A stretch of 64,000 nucleotides of DNA from Rosa chinensis. Lineage: Eukaryota > Streptophyta > Magnoliopsida > Rosales > Rosaceae. The stretch covers positions 3,477,001 to 3,541,000 of the forward strand of contig NC_037088.1 of NCBI RefSeq assembly GCF_002994745.2. The letters run 5' to 3'. Below are positions 45,901 to 57,090 of the stretch, piece by piece (the stretch's first letter is position 1; each line of letters opens with the position of its first letter). Both the position numbers and the translations under genes were made by a program. The notes below the pieces were generated by a model that searched no databases, was not told the origin of the DNA, and worked only from the letters and a program-made list of their open reading frames with translations.

Positions 45901-46710
45901 TGCACAAGACCGGATATCTCATTCGCAGTAAACTTGTTAGCTCGACATAGCTCTGCGCCAACACGCCGCCATTGGATTGGTGTAAAGACCATCTTTCGAT
46001 ACCTAAGAGGTACGATTGATATGGGCCTATTCTATCCCTACAGAGAGAAAATGAATGACGGAAAGTTGGGATCGGACCCCAAAAGGCAAAACGCCCCCGT
46101 CCATGGAATGGCCGCCGACCATGTTGCCGGCGTCGGCGCCGCCGCCGCTGCTCATGGTGGCCGGCGTCCTCCTATCTCCCTCCATCAAAACGACAATGAT
46201 GTCTTGATGGGTTTTGCTGATGCAGGGTACCTCTCTGACCTTCACAAAGGTCGCTCCCAAACAGGTTATGTCTTTACCATGGGAAGCACTGCGATATCTT
46301 GGAGGTCTACAAAACAGACCCTTATTGCTACTTCCTCGAATCATGCAGAGATTATTGCTCTACATGAAGCCGTTCGTGAATGTATATGGCTAAGGTCTGT
46401 AATTAGACATATTCAAGGAAGTTGTGGTTTGAAGTCTACCACAGATGAACCTACATGCATTTATGAGGATAATGCAGCTTGTATTGAGCAAATGAAGTTA
46501 GGTTTCATCAAGGGTGACAACACCAAGCATATATCGCCTAAGTTCTTTTATAATCAGCAACAACAATCACTTCTAAAGATTGAAGTGAATCAAATCCGAT
46601 CAGAGGATAATGCAGCAGACTTATTCACTAAGTCGTTACCTAAATCCACCTTCGAGAAACATGTGAAGAGCATCGGATTGAGAAAGTTATCCGAACTCCC
46701 ACGATTGTAG
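42925..46710 (+). pseudogene. Pol of the young copia: integrase, RT, RNase H
   Basis: One phase throughout. The pre-integrase zinc domain (HDRLGHPGRDMM near 43237; CKACPLAK near 43550) is preceded by a TAG at 43234 where relatives have Trp. The integrase core (QGDICGPIQP; RLDNAGEFTSK; HTQNGLAEA) is intact. TGA at 44353 lies in the linker before reverse transcriptase. From 44362 the frame is open for 782 codons: GHKWVFVRKRNEKNE, the catalytic AVYVDDMNLIG and RNase H (STAISWRSTKQT; EDNAACIEQMK), ending at 46710. Two GC-rich in-frame blocks (43344-43445 and 46085-46175) interrupt otherwise conserved sequence. Two nonsense codons away from a full pol, so translation of RT alone would need internal initiation. 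Confidence 0.85.
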
Positions 46711-46792
46711 CAATCAGGGGGAGATATCGACATCAGGGGGAGTTATGATGTCTACATGTTCGATCTCGAAGAGTGAAGGACGTGTTGTGCTC

Positions 46793-46865
46793 TTTTTGTC
46801 CTTCGACCAGGGTTATTTTTATCCCATAGGGTTTTTTTGTTACCTGGCAAGGTTTTTAACGAGGC
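46793..46865 (-). other. Conserved copia 3' UTR motif (single copy)
   Basis: In reverse complement it reads gcctcgttaaaaaccttgcc...gtcgaaggacaaaaagagcac, the same motif found three times at 11722-12125. It lies between the pol stop and the purine tract. Confidence 0.7.
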
Positions 46866-46911
46866 AACGGATAAAGCGTCACCACCAAGTTTGAAGTGGC
46901 ACATGGGGGAG

Positions 46912-47119
46912 TGTTGAAGGAATATCGATTTAGTGTGCCTTATCAAACTAGGAGTAGCAATAGGAGAGAAGGTTCTAGATTTCCCAATCCTACACGGATT
47001 GGTATTCCTTGTAACATTAGAACTAGCACTTTGTAATCCCTATATATAGGGCTCCTATTCTCAATAATAATACACACAATTCTCTCATCAATCTCTCTCA
47101 ATACACATATCCTTAAACA
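46912..47119 (+). repeat. 3' LTR of the young copia
   Basis: 208 bp, identical to 40426-40633 by eye. It is preceded by the purine tract acatgggggag (46901-46911) and followed by the target duplication AAATG. Confidence 0.95.
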
Positions 47120-49132
47120 AAATGAACCAGATATTTGTATTTGTATAACTTCTGATATCAAATCAAAACTAGGTCTCCTTTATTTGTCTAAAAATCAATT
47201 GATCTAAAATTAATTTTCCATAATTTGCAGTCTTTGCAAAACCTCAGACACTGCAACAGAAAAAAGAAGGAGGCAAATCAGTTTGATCTGTCTTTTCTAA
47301 TCTAAGTACATTAGTTGCTTTTAAAAATGATCAAGTAGTTGGTCCTGTGTTCACTGGATTGAGAGGCCACAAATGTGACCATTTTATCATGGCCATTTAT
47401 CTTTTTTATATTTTTTTATATTTAATTAATTAATTTATTATTATTATTATTTTCTTCTTCTTACAAATAGCTTACATTGAGTTTAATTTTAGTTATTTTA
47501 CAATGAGTTTTGCCATTTTATAGTTTCTAACTTCTGAAATTAATTTTCCATTTTTTGCAGTCTTTGCAAAACCTTGGGCACTGCAATACAGAAGAGAAGA
47601 AGGCATATCAGTTTGATCTCCAATTTGACAAGTGAGATGCCATCAAGCTGTACCGCATCGATCAGGCTCTGAGATACAGAGGTTGGGTTGAAAATGAGTG
47701 TGAAATTTCACCATCTACGGGTACCGGGGAATCTCACTGTTTTTGCTTCCTTCACTGGTCAATCTGACCAGGTAATGGTTTCCGTTCTTGATTTGGGTTC
47801 AAAATATTGGTGTTCGGTGATTGGGTTTAGGGATTTGCTTTGTGTCCTGCAAGTATAGGAACACATTGGTCTTTTTTTTTTTTTTTTGGTGCTTTTCGTC
47901 GTATAAACTGGTATATTGTTCTCAGTGGTTTCTTACTTCCTCTCTGTTCAAAGGTGTTGAATCAAATACCCGGATTATTATCTTTTGGAATTGCATTGAG
48001 AAAAGCAAGAGAGCTCCAGGTCAGATACCCTCTCCCAGATTATCTTTCTCCTGTTTTGGTTTCTGAAATTGGTTCAATTTGATGTCTGTAGGACAAATGA
48101 ATGATACCAATTTTGTGTTTGAACAAGAAAAAGAATGAGTGGGAATGCTTGGATGGTTTATGTGGTGTTATAAATTGGGTGTTTTGGTTCCGGGTTTCAA
48201 GTTTTTGTTTGTGCAAAAACTGATACAAAACTTCTTCTCTTCTGTAGTGAGTGTAAATTATAATTCAAGCAGTTAAAGTTGAGGAAGTTAGGTATTAACA
48301 ATGCTGTAAAGTTTGGGTATATATTCTGACTATTCGGTTTTGGCGTCAATTTCTAAAGTTCTGTGCTGTTTTGGCCTTTTCTAAATTGAACTTTCAGTTT
48401 ACTTGGTTTCAAACTTGACCGATATTGCTGTGAATGATTGGAGGGTTTTATTTGGGTGTCCTTATCATTTCTTTAGTGGTGTGGTGTGGTGAAGATGGTT
48501 TCTCAATCTTCCTTGCCTTAATGCTTCACGGAGTTGGTGCAGGGCTATGTTGATGTGGTTGGTTCCTGTAATGGAATGGTTCATTTACATATTGTTGCAT
48601 ACTTATTATGAACGGTGTGAGATTACTACTACCAAAAGTTGTGCCTTTTGAAGATTATTGCTGGTTAGTATTGTTGTTTCCATGCTGGATTTGTCAATGT
48701 CTAAATGGAATGTGATTCACAAGCAGCTGCTCCATCTTTTTCGAATCACTCAATCGGCCTCAGCAAAACCACGCACTCTGGAGGAAGCAATTTTTGGACA
48801 TCCGCCATTACTAGCTTATCCATAGGCTAACACCTTTTGAGAATATACACCTGCTAAGGGACATCATACAACTATTTTTTTCAAACTATTGCAGCAGCAA
48901 TTGTAATTAGCTTTAAACTATGATAACCTATTTTTTGAACACACTACCACAACATCTGTACCGGTGGTTATGTTGCTAGAACATGAGCTACTTCATCTTT
49001 TGTTGTAAAACAGATATTCTTTTGTTAATATAATGATCATGTCAACTATATTTTTTATGCTTTTGAATTATGTCTGTAAATAACATTATGTTAGCTTCAA
49101 AACCCGCTGCAAAGCGCGGGCACAGTTTCTAG
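47120..49132 (+). other. Helitron interior, right of the copia, with duplicated exon
   Basis: A segment of about 90 bp occurs twice (about 47205-47303 and 47535-47637): a T-rich stretch ending in gcag, then tctttgcaaaacct...cagtttgatct. This looks like a 3' splice site and exon present in two diverged copies. At 47692 ATG opens MSVKFHHLRVPGNLTVFASF up to a GT donor-like gtaatgg at 47772. The host family was not recognised. The remainder to 49100 is AT-rich and intron-like. Confidence 0.45.
49101..49132 (+). other. Helitron 3' end hairpin and CTAG
   Basis: The stem cccgc(t)gc / gcgcggg with an AAA loop ends 8 bases before CTAG. A near-identical hairpin in reverse orientation marks the second Helitron at 51052-51082. 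Confidence 0.8.
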
Positions 49133-49294
49133 TAATTACACTAAAAAGGTATACTATAAATATATTATTGGTTATATACACTAAAAGGTATACTATAAAT
49201 ACATTCTTGGTGCAGAGACGAGACCATCTACGCAACAGATTCAATTTACAGAGGGCTGCCTTTGGAGGATAGGTTCTTTCAATGATTTGAACAA

Positions 49295-50491
49295 TTAGAA
49301 GTTTGCTTGTTCTTGCAATTGCTCCTGTTCCAGTAACCATAAATCATATCAGAAGCATTACAAGAAAATGGTGCAGAAGTAGAAGAATGAAACATAAATG
49401 CAAAAATAGGGTTAGAAAGCAGCATAAGAAGCAAACTAAATCGAATAATAATTGAACAGCATCCTAGGAACATTTGAAGTGGTACTGACCTCTGTCACAA
49501 AGAAGGCATGGAACCCATATGGAACTCGATCTCTGGGGCAACTCAACAACTGCACTGGACATTGTTTTTGCATCTAGGACATGAATTGCTGATTTTCTGC
49601 ATGGTCAAAATTGAAGTTCAGATTGCATTCTATACTCCATTCTATACTCCAGAAGACTGAACTATACAAATTATAGTACAAAGATGAAAGATATATATCC
49701 TCCGTCAGTTTAACTGTCAATTACAAATGGAAATGAGCAGCGTCATATGAGTTGTAAGGGGTGCAGAGGATGAACTTCAGAACTCAGAAGTGATCAGGGA
49801 CAGAGTCAAGGTCCACCTTTGTTAGGCACCTTTCTCTTTTCTTTTTGGGTGGGCAGTCCAGACAATGGAATAGGATTATCTAATCAAAGGTTTAATAGTA
49901 TAGTACACAGTTCATTTACACAGATCATTAGATGCTTAATCAACACAAATATTACACAGATGATTTACTTCACATCAGCACATCAAAGGTTTAATTCTAT
50001 TTTCACACGTCTTTTACTGTAAACACTAGCACTGTCATTGACTTCAGGTCTAATAAGTTTGCAACACAGCTGAATCCAGTAGCAAGCATTTGTACTAAAC
50101 TTAATTAGGACAGATGTACATTTTAGAACAAGATATATCATGATAGCCTACTGATGATTTAGCACATGAATTAGATTGAAATGAAACTTGGTAAATAGTG
50201 TGAAAGATGTGAGTAGCACCCAGTATTCTCATCATGTACAAAGAATATCAAGTAGCCATCATCTTCTTCTGAAGTAATACCAAGAACAGGGGGGGTCAAA
50301 AATAGCCTCAGAACCAAATCTATCAGGTCCCAGGTCATAAAGGCCTTGGACGTTCCCTCCAACCTCAATTTCCGTTTTTCCAACCTCAGGTGCAGCTTGC
50401 AGATCAAACTTGACTATCCCTGTCACCTTTGCAATGGTATCCAGTGTGGTTCCATACACATAGCGTTGCTTCCTGACTTCAACCACGTTAA
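49295..50491 (-). pseudogene. CCD1: CCD1 3' exons (copy B)
   Basis: The same three terminal CCD1 exons as block A, here uninterrupted: 50220-50491 ([38 protein letters not shown]), 49490-49596 and 49295-49324 (EQLQEQANF, stop). Splice sites are conserved. The C-run frameshift near 50290 is shared with copy A. Exon 49490-49596 has its own 9-bp in-frame deletion and a 4-bp insertion that shifts the frame just before the VPYGFHAFF motif; the His codon itself is still present. Introns are 49325-49489 and 49597-50219. No 5' exons are present, so it cannot produce an enzyme. Confidence 0.87.
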
Positions 50492-51051
50492 CTAGTCAAA
50501 GTAGATGAAAATCATGACTGCTGCACTAGCTAGGTTACTCGATATATAACAAACAGTGTAGAATTTGAAGACAAGGTGACAAAACAGGGAAAGCCCACAG
50601 GAGTAACAACTCTAATCTGTTATTGTATTCCAAATATTGAAAAGGCCAAGACTAGGATCTTAGAATAGCCTATTTACACAGGCAATCTAATAATAAATTC
50701 TACAAAGACATATTATGAGAATCCTCAGAATTATTAAGAAATAAAGTAATAAATACTTAAATTAAACCGAACAAATAAACCTCCCCGCCAATGATTAACG
50801 TAAGTACATAACGACCACTAGGATCCCCATTACCAAGAAGTTATTTTCAGCTGATAAAGCAATATGTCAATATCTAGTTTTCTTCACTATAATATCGTCT
50901 TTGCACATTCATTGTATGAAAAATTGAAGTTGCTACATGTTGATATCTTTTGGTCACAAAAGATGCAAATAGGCTGCGGAGTTCATGGGCAGCTTCATTC
51001 CCTGCTATTTATGTAGCAGACGGGATAATCCAATGATGCTTTTGTTATATA
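50492..51051. repeat. Spacer copy B, left part
   Basis: Non-coding, matches 26361-26898. It includes a 13-base insertion relative to copy A near 50615 (taatctgttattg). It ends at the Helitron junction. Confidence 0.75.
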
Positions 51052-53480
51052 CTAGCAATAGTACCTGCGCTTTGCAGCAGGGTTTATTGGTACTATCAAA
51101 TTACAATAATAGCATATGTGAATGAAAAGCATTGATTCTTGATTAAAATGATTAAATAAGAAACAGACACATTATTGCAGTTTAACCCAGTTTCTTCCCC
51201 ATAGTAAGATTCAAGTCTATATACAATTGTTCGTTGTTAATTATGAAGCAATAGTATTATCATTATCTGTCCAATTGGAAAACCTTCATCTTCATTTACA
51301 AAGACTGATACAATTTTCATTAGAATCAATCCATTTTTACTTTTCTACTTACCTACATACTGTTTGATTTACCTCAATGATTTCACCTAGAATCTAAACC
51401 AATCATAATTAAAGAAGACAGAATTCAAAACAATGAGGAGAAACCAATGACCATCAAAAGGCTTTTCCTCTCTTTCTGATGTATATTAAAATTTTATTCA
51501 AAACAGTACACTACTAAAACAATAAGTACAAATATACAAAACAGATACCAAGGAACTTCCCAAAGATACAGAAGCTGGGATAATGCCTAAAGCCTCTGAA
51601 AGAAGAATAGCAGCAATAATTTTCCCTTTCTTCTCTGCCTGCATTTCTTCTGCAACCTTTATTTTCAATTTAGCATTGTTGTCCTCTCCACTTTGGCACA
51701 TAATCAAGTCAGCAAGGTGGCAATCTTATGGTACAAAACTATGCTGATTTCAAAGTTTGCATTCAAAACAGAACATACCACCCAAAAACCATCATAAACA
51801 CCGTACCTAAACCAAATTTTTCTTTGTACTGTTTATGGCATCAAATATACCCACCTACAGTTAAATTAGGGTTCTTAGCAAGAAAAGATTTGTCAGAAAC
51901 CAACAATGATCAAAATGACTCAGAAAAGTACTTACCAATAGTCTCTCTTTTTCTACCTACAAACTACACAAAAATACTCATAAAGTCATTTAACACAATC
52001 AACAACAAACTAGTCAAATGCGCACAAAAATCAAATTCATCAAAAAAAAAAAAAAAAAAACTTGCTGAAAGAAATAGAGTAAACCTTCCAATCTGCCCAT
52101 CTTCCCGATCTCAAGAGGAATCTCTCCACCTAGATTATTAACATTCAAATAAAAGCCAGTGAAGCTGCACAAATTGGCAAAAGAAATTGTGAGATAAATC
52201 TTGTTCTCTTTAAAGTGAATACAAAATATACTGATAGATTCTTTTTGAATAAACCGTATATGAGGTTAAGATGATTACTTTGCACTACTTCCCTTGAACT
52301 GATGCATATGATTGTCCAAATTATAAGAATCTTGAGGGGTTTCCTTTCTGCATAGAATAAAATCCAGTATTACTCTTATCAGTACCAGCTAGAAGTATAG
52401 GCGTAGAAAGTATTATTGAACCACGTTGTCTTGTACAACGATCAGATATGCTCATCAAATAAAGTATGAGAGCTAATGGAAATAGAAGGAAACAGGTGTG
52501 AAAAGCCAAAATAAATGAATGACTGGAAGACGATGTGCATGGCAAAGAAGCACCCGAACTAATTGCTCAAACTACTGGAGCTGACATTGATAGGAAATTG
52601 GAACTAATTGCTCAAACTATTGGAGCTGAGACAGAAAAGAAATTGGATTCAAATACTAACTTGCAAAAACCCCCGTTACTTGTTTGTGACATCAACTAAA
52701 ATACAATGCATAAAACTTACTTGTTGAACAACTCAACCCTATAGTCCATCTCCTTTTCTGCCATACCAAAAATCCGCACACAATTATTTAAAAAGCAAAA
52801 TAAAAGAAACGTACAGAGATTAAAACGTGAAATTTGCAAAAATTGAGCAGCACCTATCTATAGAGAAACATCAACTATATCACCTAAAGCTCTCATATAT
52901 AAAATTAATGGACATAGAGAAGAACACAGAACTATGGCTTATATATAGACCACATCTAACCTCTCAGCTTACAGATTATATAGTTGATTTCTAATGTTTA
53001 ACATGCTTTAATTATTTCATCGGTCCTTTCCATAACTATATGAATGATGTCCGCATCATTCCAATCTTATACCTCTATTTAAACAACCCGTTTCTACATG
53101 AATTAAAAAAATAATAATAAATAAAATAAAATTCCCAAGTTCGTTCGTTCTGATGACAAAAACCTATTCAATTTTTTTACTATAGCTGCTAATACACACA
53201 ATAAATTTATCACTTATCTTTATCAAAACTACACAATCAAACATGAAACAAACCATATCCAAAACTTAATTTGACCAAAAAACAACACAACCCCGAAACC
53301 CTCAACTTCCATCCACAGATCAAACCCAGACAATATTTAGATACAGCTGCAATGGGCCCTGAGAATCGCAATGAAATTAGCCGATCAAAGCTTCAAACTT
53401 TCCAACACTGCCGATTTCAATCCCTCTTCTTCCCCTTTCTATCACACCAACAAAACCTCCTCCACCACGTAAAGACACTG
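51052..53480 (-). mobile_element. Second Helitron, minus strand, with captured LRR exon
   Basis: The minus-strand 3' end is at the left: CTAG at 51052-51055, then a hairpin (51064-51081, stem cctgc/gcagg), preceded by A on the plus strand, so the A|T target rule holds. Block A continues uninterrupted at this point (near 26898). The right border is set only by return of homology at about 53481; about 290 bp of the ancestral spacer is missing there, so a deletion accompanied or followed insertion. No helicase is encoded. The hairpin closely resembles that of the first Helitron, so both belong to one family. Confidence 0.65.
52083..52190 (-). pseudogene. Captured LRR exon fragment in the second Helitron
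   Basis: The minus strand reads NLCSFTGFYLNVNNLGGEIP then LEIGKMGRLEG, one complete and one partial plant LRR, followed by a GT donor-like gtttac. It differs from the local LRR genes in sequence, so it was probably captured elsewhere. No start or stop belongs to it. Confidence 0.6.
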
Positions 53481-53969
53481 TTATGTGTTATTGAGAAAAT
53501 TGGAGGGCAACATTTGCAACTTGAAAATGAATTTTTGACAGGCTCTGTTGGTTAAGAGAAGATTTGTGATGGACAATATGATATATTGCATAAAGTAATC
53601 ATATTAACTTTTGAAGGATAGATTGGGTACTAAATGACCGAATTACTTTTCTAAGCACGATGCTTTTCTAATCAACAGGGACAAACCTCTTGATTTGTGT
53701 CAAACATATGAGATTTAAATGTTGCTGTTGCATGAGATCTCAAGGTCAAGTTAACAGATCATTGCAACACAGACTCCGGCAGGAACAAAGCATGGCCTGC
53801 AGCAATGGTTTTTATTTTTTATTATTATGTTTGAAGTGCTAAATGACAAATTTGAAAAAAAAAAAAATCAGGGAGGTCCAAAGACTAGATTTATATCCTA
53901 CGGCAAGTATCGAACGAAAAAAAAAAAACCAAAAGGAAACGACAAAAAATACATAAAATGACAAGGAGC
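53481..53969. repeat. Spacer copy B, right part
   Basis: Non-coding; matches 27196-27681 and 8231-8287 plus 9227-9590. The retroposon empty site is at about 53536. Confidence 0.75.
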
Positions 53970-54248
53970 TCAGTTCCACAATTTTGAAATGATAGCGAAC
54001 GTCAAATCCTCATAGTGGCAACTGGCAAGCGTGGCAAGGATGGACCCGATCAACTCATTGTTTCCCAATCTTAATCTGACCGGACTTGGGGATATAGCTG
54101 TAGGTATCGACCCACTTGAGCCATCATTAGACAAATCCACAACCCGCAAATTCAATGGAGACAAAAGGTCTGATGGTATCCACCCACTACAGGAGTTACT
54201 AAGATCCAAATTTTCCAAATGCTTTGTAATTTGCACCGGAAAGTGGAC

Positions 54249-55441
54249 TGTAAGTACAAGATTTTGTACATGTTATTTGTTGGCATTCCCATACAAAGCT
54301 AGTGAAGTATATCATGACAATTCATCACTGAAGAAGCTGGAAAAGGGCCTAATACTGATCTCAAATACGTTACAGGTAAATGCATCTCATGAGTCAGCAT
54401 ATGCATTGGGATTGCAATCTGTGTTGCAATCCTTGAGTCAGTCCTAGGTTTTAGGAAGTTTGTTTTTGGAAAGTATCTTTCTATTCTTAAATTTTATTAT
54501 GCAAAGATTTTTTTCACCAGTTAAAATCGTCCCATTGAAGACCTAATTGATTTAGGTCTGTTTATTTTAATTGGCAATCTTTTGTTAAAAAGATCTTTCC
54601 TAATAGGAATCAATTAGGGTTAGACGCATTGATTGTACACGATTCTTTCTCCATATAATTATGAAAATATGGTCTAGGTTTAGAGAGCTTTTAATTTGCA
54701 TATCATATCAATTTGCATGTGATTGATGCATATATTGTGGGTCTAAACTCTCCAATTCAAATAGTGTTTAAGGAAAGGAGTTTAGGAAATCTTATCTGCA
54801 TTTAGAATTGTTTTGAATACATATCAGATAAAAGATTGTGATTGCATATTGTTTTGAAAAACCTTTCCATGTTTATCTCAATCGGTGTTTAATGTGATTG
54901 GATTGAGGGGGAGTCTTTATCTTCTATAAAAGGTTTTGAAACTGCATTATGAGATGTAGAGTTTTCTGATTGAGAATTTTAATTGTGCTGCATAGTCTGC
55001 ACTAACTGTTTTACAAAACTCTCATTGTTTGTTTGATTGATTGATCATACTGCTTGTTCACTGCATTCATCACTTGCATATGTGATTGAGATCAGTGAGG
55101 CTTCAAGGCAAGATTGAATTTGAAGGCGTGTCCAGATTTCTTCATCTATACAGATTGCTTCATAGTTGTTTAGAATAGGTCTTTTACAGTTGTGAGCAAG
55201 TTAGCATTGTTGCTAGTCAATGTGGTTGTGTTGAATACCACTACTTATGATCTGTAACGATTTGATTCATATTGGATTTGATTCACGTGTTGGCTACGTT
55301 AAAAGCCACGCAGTGAAGTTTCCTCAGTGGAGAGGTTTACACTGCGTCAGCAATTCTTGTGTTCTTTTATTTGTGTTGTTGCTTGTTTGAATAACTGTCA
55401 TTACTCAAACTCTATCAATTTTGTTCCATCCGGTAATTACA
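54249..55441 (+). repeat. 5' LTR of the gag-only element
   Basis: It starts tgtaagtacaag and ends ggtaattaca. TATA box tataaaa is at 54925-54931. It contains the block 55298-55346 (gttaaaagccacgc...tttacactgcg) also seen in the left-edge element's LTR. Confidence 0.95.
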
Positions 55442-55487
55442 ATTGGCATCAGAGCGGGTTCTAAAGCTTTTTAGTAGATCCGAGGAC

Positions 55488-56996
55488 ATGATGGAACATG
55501 AATGTGACAGAGCTGCTAGTTCGATAAAGTGTCCCCCATATTTTGATGGTGAAGATTACTCGCAATGGAAGATCATGATGAGGTTCAAGCCTAAGAAAAA
55601 GGTACAAAATTTTGCTATCTCTTCTGTTAAAATGAAAGATGTGGATGATAGTGATTCTGTGGATTTAGCTTTACTAACCAAAGAGTTTAAAAAATTTCTG
55701 AAAAATAAAAACTCTTATGGTAGTACTTCAAAAAGTATATCTGAATCAAAAAGGGGGCAATTATCTGAAAAACGATTTGACAAAAACCCAAAAGTCAATA
55801 ATTTTGATAAAGAGAAAAGCGTTGTTGAAAAACCTATACGTTATGAATGTGGTGGTATTGGTCATATCTCTTCTGATTGTGGAAATAGAAAATATAGCTC
55901 ACAAAATAACAAGGCTCTTAAGTCAACTTGGAGCGACAGTGAGGAAAATTCTCAAACTGAGAATGAAGAAGAGAATATTGCTTTCATCTCCTCACCTTAT
56001 CATGAGGCATCTGACGATTCCAACAGTGAAGGTAAGATTTTTGATATATCAGATGATGTGACTAATGATAAGTGCAGGGAACTGTATAAAGCTTCAAGAG
56101 TGATGTTTAAAAGAAATCTTAAACTTGAGAACGAGATTGAGCAAATCAGAAAAGCAAAGATCAAGGCCGAGTTAAATCTTGAATCATGCAAAGAAAAATG
56201 GGAAGGTGAATGCTTTGCTTACACTGACAAACTTGATATTTTGCAGGATAAGATGAATTCCCAAAATTGGGAGGTGGAGCGTATTGAGTTGATTGACAGG
56301 ATTAAAACCCTTCAGGTTGAAGTTAAAGCCCAATCAAATCTGAATATCTCACTAACCTCTAAAATTGAGAGTTTGCAGGTCAAGCTTGAAGAGTCTCAAG
56401 AAAAGTTCAACAAATTCTCAATAGGGTCAGATTTGGTTTCCAAAATGATTGGAATTGGAAAACCACACACCAACAAGAAAAGGTTGCGGCATAAAGGTGC
56501 AAAAATCAATCGTTCTAACTTTGTGAAAGGTGTGAGCTCAAGTGTGCACTCAAGCTCATCAAATGACCAAGAAACTCATCCCCCAACTCTTCCTCAAAAG
56601 CCTAAATTTGATTCAGCACCTCCACCTCATCAAAGGAGAACTCAGGTAAGTTCTGACAGTCACATCTCTGTGCGTCAGCTTAGGTATGTTCATAACTCAA
56701 AAAGTTTCACTCCCACTTGTCATTTCTGCGGAAAATTGGGACACATACGTCCTAGATGTAATATGCTCCGCAGGGTCACTCAAAATCAGAGGAAAGCATC
56801 AAAAATAGGCTCAACTGCATCACTGCAAGCAGAGCTGAAAGAGCATCTGAAGTTGAATAGCAGGATTGCAATCCCCAAAGAGCAGAATTTGAAGCAGAAG
56901 CAAATCTGGATTAAAAAAGGTTCAAATAATTATTTTTCTGCTCATATGAATAATCTTGATAATATGCTTGAGCTTGCTTTCGTTCCTACGTACTGA
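55488..56996 (+). CDS. Internally deleted Sirevirus-like gag
   Basis: ATG 55488 follows the primer site; the upstream in-frame TTG at 55443 is not a start. The first residues match the left-edge gag (PPYFDGEDYSQWK), then roughly 185 residues of the UBN2 domain are missing and the hinge follows directly (RFKPKKKVQN). The first zinc knuckle has lost its leading Cys (RYECGGIGHISSDC); a Glu/Lys-rich coiled coil (about residues 215-330) and an intact second knuckle (CHFCGKLGHIRPRC near residue 425) follow. The frame is open for about 500 codons without stops, which is striking for a defective element. It could still make a nucleic-acid-binding protein; whether it assembles particles is unknown. 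Confidence 0.8.
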   Translation: MMEHECDRAASSIKCPPYFDGEDYSQWKIMMRFKPKKKVQNFAISSVKMKDVDDSDSVDLALLTKEFKKFLKNKNSYGSTSKSISESKRGQLSEKRFDKNPKVNNFDKEKSVVEKPIRYECGGIGHISSDCGNRKYSSQNNKALKSTWSDSEENSQTENEEENIAFISSPYHEASDDSNSEGKIFDISDDVTNDKCRELYKASRVMFKRNLKLENEIEQIRKAKIKAELNLESCKEKWEGECFAYTDKLDILQDKMNSQNWEVERIELIDRIKTLQVEVKAQSNLNISLTSKIESLQVKLEESQEKFNKFSIGSDLVSKMIGIGKPHTNKKRLRHKGAKINRSNFVKGVSSSVHSSSSNDQETHPPTLPQKPKFDSAPPPHQRRTQVSSDSHISVRQLRYVHNSKSFTPTCHFCGKLGHIRPRCNMLRRVTQNQRKASKIGSTASLQAELKEHLKLNSRIAIPKEQNLKQKQIWIKKGSNNYFSAHMNNLDNMLELAFVPTY

Positions 56997-57090
56997 ACAC
57001 AAATTGTCTAATTCGTTTACTAGGCCTTTAGACAGAACTCAATTTGAATCACTTAGAAGCACCGTTGGTGGATGCTCTAAGTATTGATAC
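56992..57090 (+). pseudogene. C-terminal remnant of copia pol
   Basis: One frame off gag, TEHKLSNSFTRPLDRTQFES continues to a stop at about 57088. This is the RNase H end of copia pol. Its position just after gag shows a deletion that removed everything from protease to RNase H. Confidence 0.8.

Larger units (their letters stand above)
40426..47119 (+). mobile_element. Young Ty1/copia element, identical LTRs, defective coding
   Basis: 6694 bp with 208-bp LTRs (40426-40633 and 46912-47119) in which I find no difference, and a perfect target duplication AAATG (40421-40425 and 47120-47124). Leader, gag, integrase, reverse transcriptase and RNase H are present. The reading frame carries stops at 41845, 42652, 43234 and 44353, and no protease motif is found between gag and integrase. 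Identical LTRs mean very recent insertion, so it was probably mobilised by proteins of a relative. It is nested in the Helitron. Confidence 0.95.
37677..49132 (+). mobile_element. Probable Helitron carrying captured exons and a nested copia
   Basis: The 3' end is convincing: a GC-rich hairpin at 49103-49120 followed after eight bases by CTAG (49129-49132), then T. Block A has the intact site (gtgta|taattacac near 20134), so insertion occurred between A and T, as Helitrons do. The 5' end is inferred from loss of homology to the spacer after aaaggtgta at 37676; it reads TATTTAACG rather than the canonical TC start, so it may be mutated. No Rep/helicase is encoded. Without the 6.7-kb copia the element is about 4.8 kb and contains exon-like pieces. 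Confidence 0.65.

Noticed and set aside
40426..47119. Endogenous pararetrovirus or other viral insertion
   Set aside because: Domain order, LTRs and target duplications are those of Ty1/copia; no coat or movement protein was seen anywhere in the window.
54031..54447. Open frame crossing the LRR pseudogene and the 5' LTR (and its partner at 60302-60532)
   Set aside because: Its second half lies within the LTR in both places and its first half is antisense to LRR sequence, so it is a chance frame.
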